Shown here piece by piece: positions 63,872-64,000 of a stretch of DNA of 64,000 nt. The position numbers were made by a program, and so were the translations under genes. The notes under the pieces were generated by a model. That model saw only the letters and a list, made by a program, of their open reading frames with translations. It was not told where the DNA came from and ran no database searches. The stretch covers positions 150,207 through 214,206 of the forward strand of contig NZ_QPKS01000006.1 of NCBI RefSeq assembly GCF_003344535.1, in the 5' to 3' direction. This stretch comes from Exiguobacterium flavidum. GTDB taxonomy: Bacteria > Bacillota > Bacilli > Exiguobacteriales > Exiguobacteriaceae. How positions within the stretch are numbered: the stretch's first letter is position 1; every line of letters starts with the position of its first letter.

Positions 63872-64000
63872 TTACACCAACACCGTGTATTCTTTTGAGT
63901 TCTGTAAGTTGATCGCTGCGTTCAAATCTCGGTCCAAGCTGTTTCCACAGTCATCACAGTCGTACGTTCTTACATGCAGGGGCATTTTCTTTCTGGATCC
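63872..64000 (-). CDS. tnpB: RNA-guided nuclease TnpB, C-terminal fragment
   Basis: The window shows 42 codons. They contain the second half of the zinc ribbon (MPLHVRTYDCDDCG) and the third RuvC motif DRDLNAAIN with its catalytic Asp. The reading frame stops at a TAA (63872-63874) after NSKEYTVLV. Continuing in frame there is a second TAA (63848-63850) and then a stretch (63737-63847) that reads like the usual TnpB tail, including TVGYIGIYACG. The gene therefore may be truncated by nonsense mutation, or the tail may survive only as omega-RNA sequence. Confidence 0.8.
   Translation of the reverse strand, partial: GSRKKMPLHVRTYDCDDCGNSLDRDLNAAINLQNSKEYTVLV

Larger units (their letters stand above)
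63700..64000 (-). mobile_element. IS200/IS605-type element, right end, partial
   Basis: The last 300 bp hold the 3' end of a tnpB gene and its downstream right-end region, with two hairpins: CTCTC ACAG GAGAG (63762-63775) and GGACGTG AA CACGTCC (63714-63729), as expected for the foldback end and omega-RNA scaffold of such elements. The outer boundary is not visible but should lie near 63690-63713. The rest is beyond the window. Confidence 0.7.

Overview
The window is a stretch of core chromosome from a low-to-middle GC Gram-positive bacterium of the order Bacillales. Single-gene recognition (bshC, ylbF/ylbG, ylaN, rpoY, rnjA, ktrC, ccpC, ctaA-G) and gene order both point there. From about 1 to 48,050 the order is essentially that of the Bacillus subtilis segment ktrC-rnjA-rpoY-ykrA-def2-pdhABCD-speA-suhB-typA-ylaH-ylaI-phoH-ylaN-ftsW-pyc-cta-ylbF/G-rsmD-coaD-ylbL-tmcAL-rpmF-panE-bshC-rsmH-ftsL, read backwards. 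Base composition (slightly above 50% GC by eye) and the insertions into this order suggest Exiguobacterium or a near relative; this is an inference, not a database result.

Layout. 1-5,191 (minus): cell-division and ribosome genes ftsL, rsmH, bacillithiol synthase bshC, panE, rpmF and a DUF177 gene. 5,348-10,731: tRNA and CoA genes (tmcAL, ylbL protease, coaD, rsmD), ylbF/ylbG and an ATP-grasp gene. 10,753-19,227: a complete caa3 oxidase locus (ctaB-F operon, ctaG-ctaM-sco-unknown operon, divergent ctaA). 19,428-25,896: photolyase, pyruvate carboxylase, ftsW, ylaN. 26,019-33,284: phoH, yla genes, a PQQ-type sugar dehydrogenase lipoprotein, typA, suhB. 33,390-36,665: small genes, speA, an aminoglycoside-acetyltransferase-like gene. 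36,713-41,577: pyruvate dehydrogenase operon. 41,955-48,047: deformylase, an EAL-HDOD protein, RNase J1 with RpoY, a Cof phosphatase, a GNAT, KtrC. 48,206-54,972: cytochrome bd oxidase, ykuR-ccpC, bdbC, nadE, a BsuPI-domain lipoprotein. 55,104-63,651: less conserved material including cvfC, a hydrolase, a GNAT, brnQ, DegV, PAP2 and PgpA phosphatases and several proteins I do not recognise. 63,700-64,000: the 3' end of an IS200/IS605-type tnpB element running off the right edge.

The genes form a respiration and central-carbon theme: pyruvate carboxylase and dehydrogenase feed the cycle, CcpC is a known citrate-cycle regulator, and two terminal oxidases (caa3 and bd) are present. Three of the relevant intergenic regions (ctaB-ctaA, pdhA, cydA) carry the same palindrome, TGTGA-N6-TCACA or one mismatch from it, which would fit shared control by an Fnr/Crp-type or Rex-type redox regulator.

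No CRISPR array, prophage, tRNA or rRNA gene was seen, and I did not find an evidently new multi-gene system. The points most worth a second look are the tnpB end (in-frame stops ahead of a tail-like sequence, and a predicted right end pointing into the pgpA promoter), the shared redox palindromes, a small unknown gene joined to the oxidase-assembly operon, the missing mraZ with a terminator right after ftsL, and the chromosomal AAC(6')-like gene.
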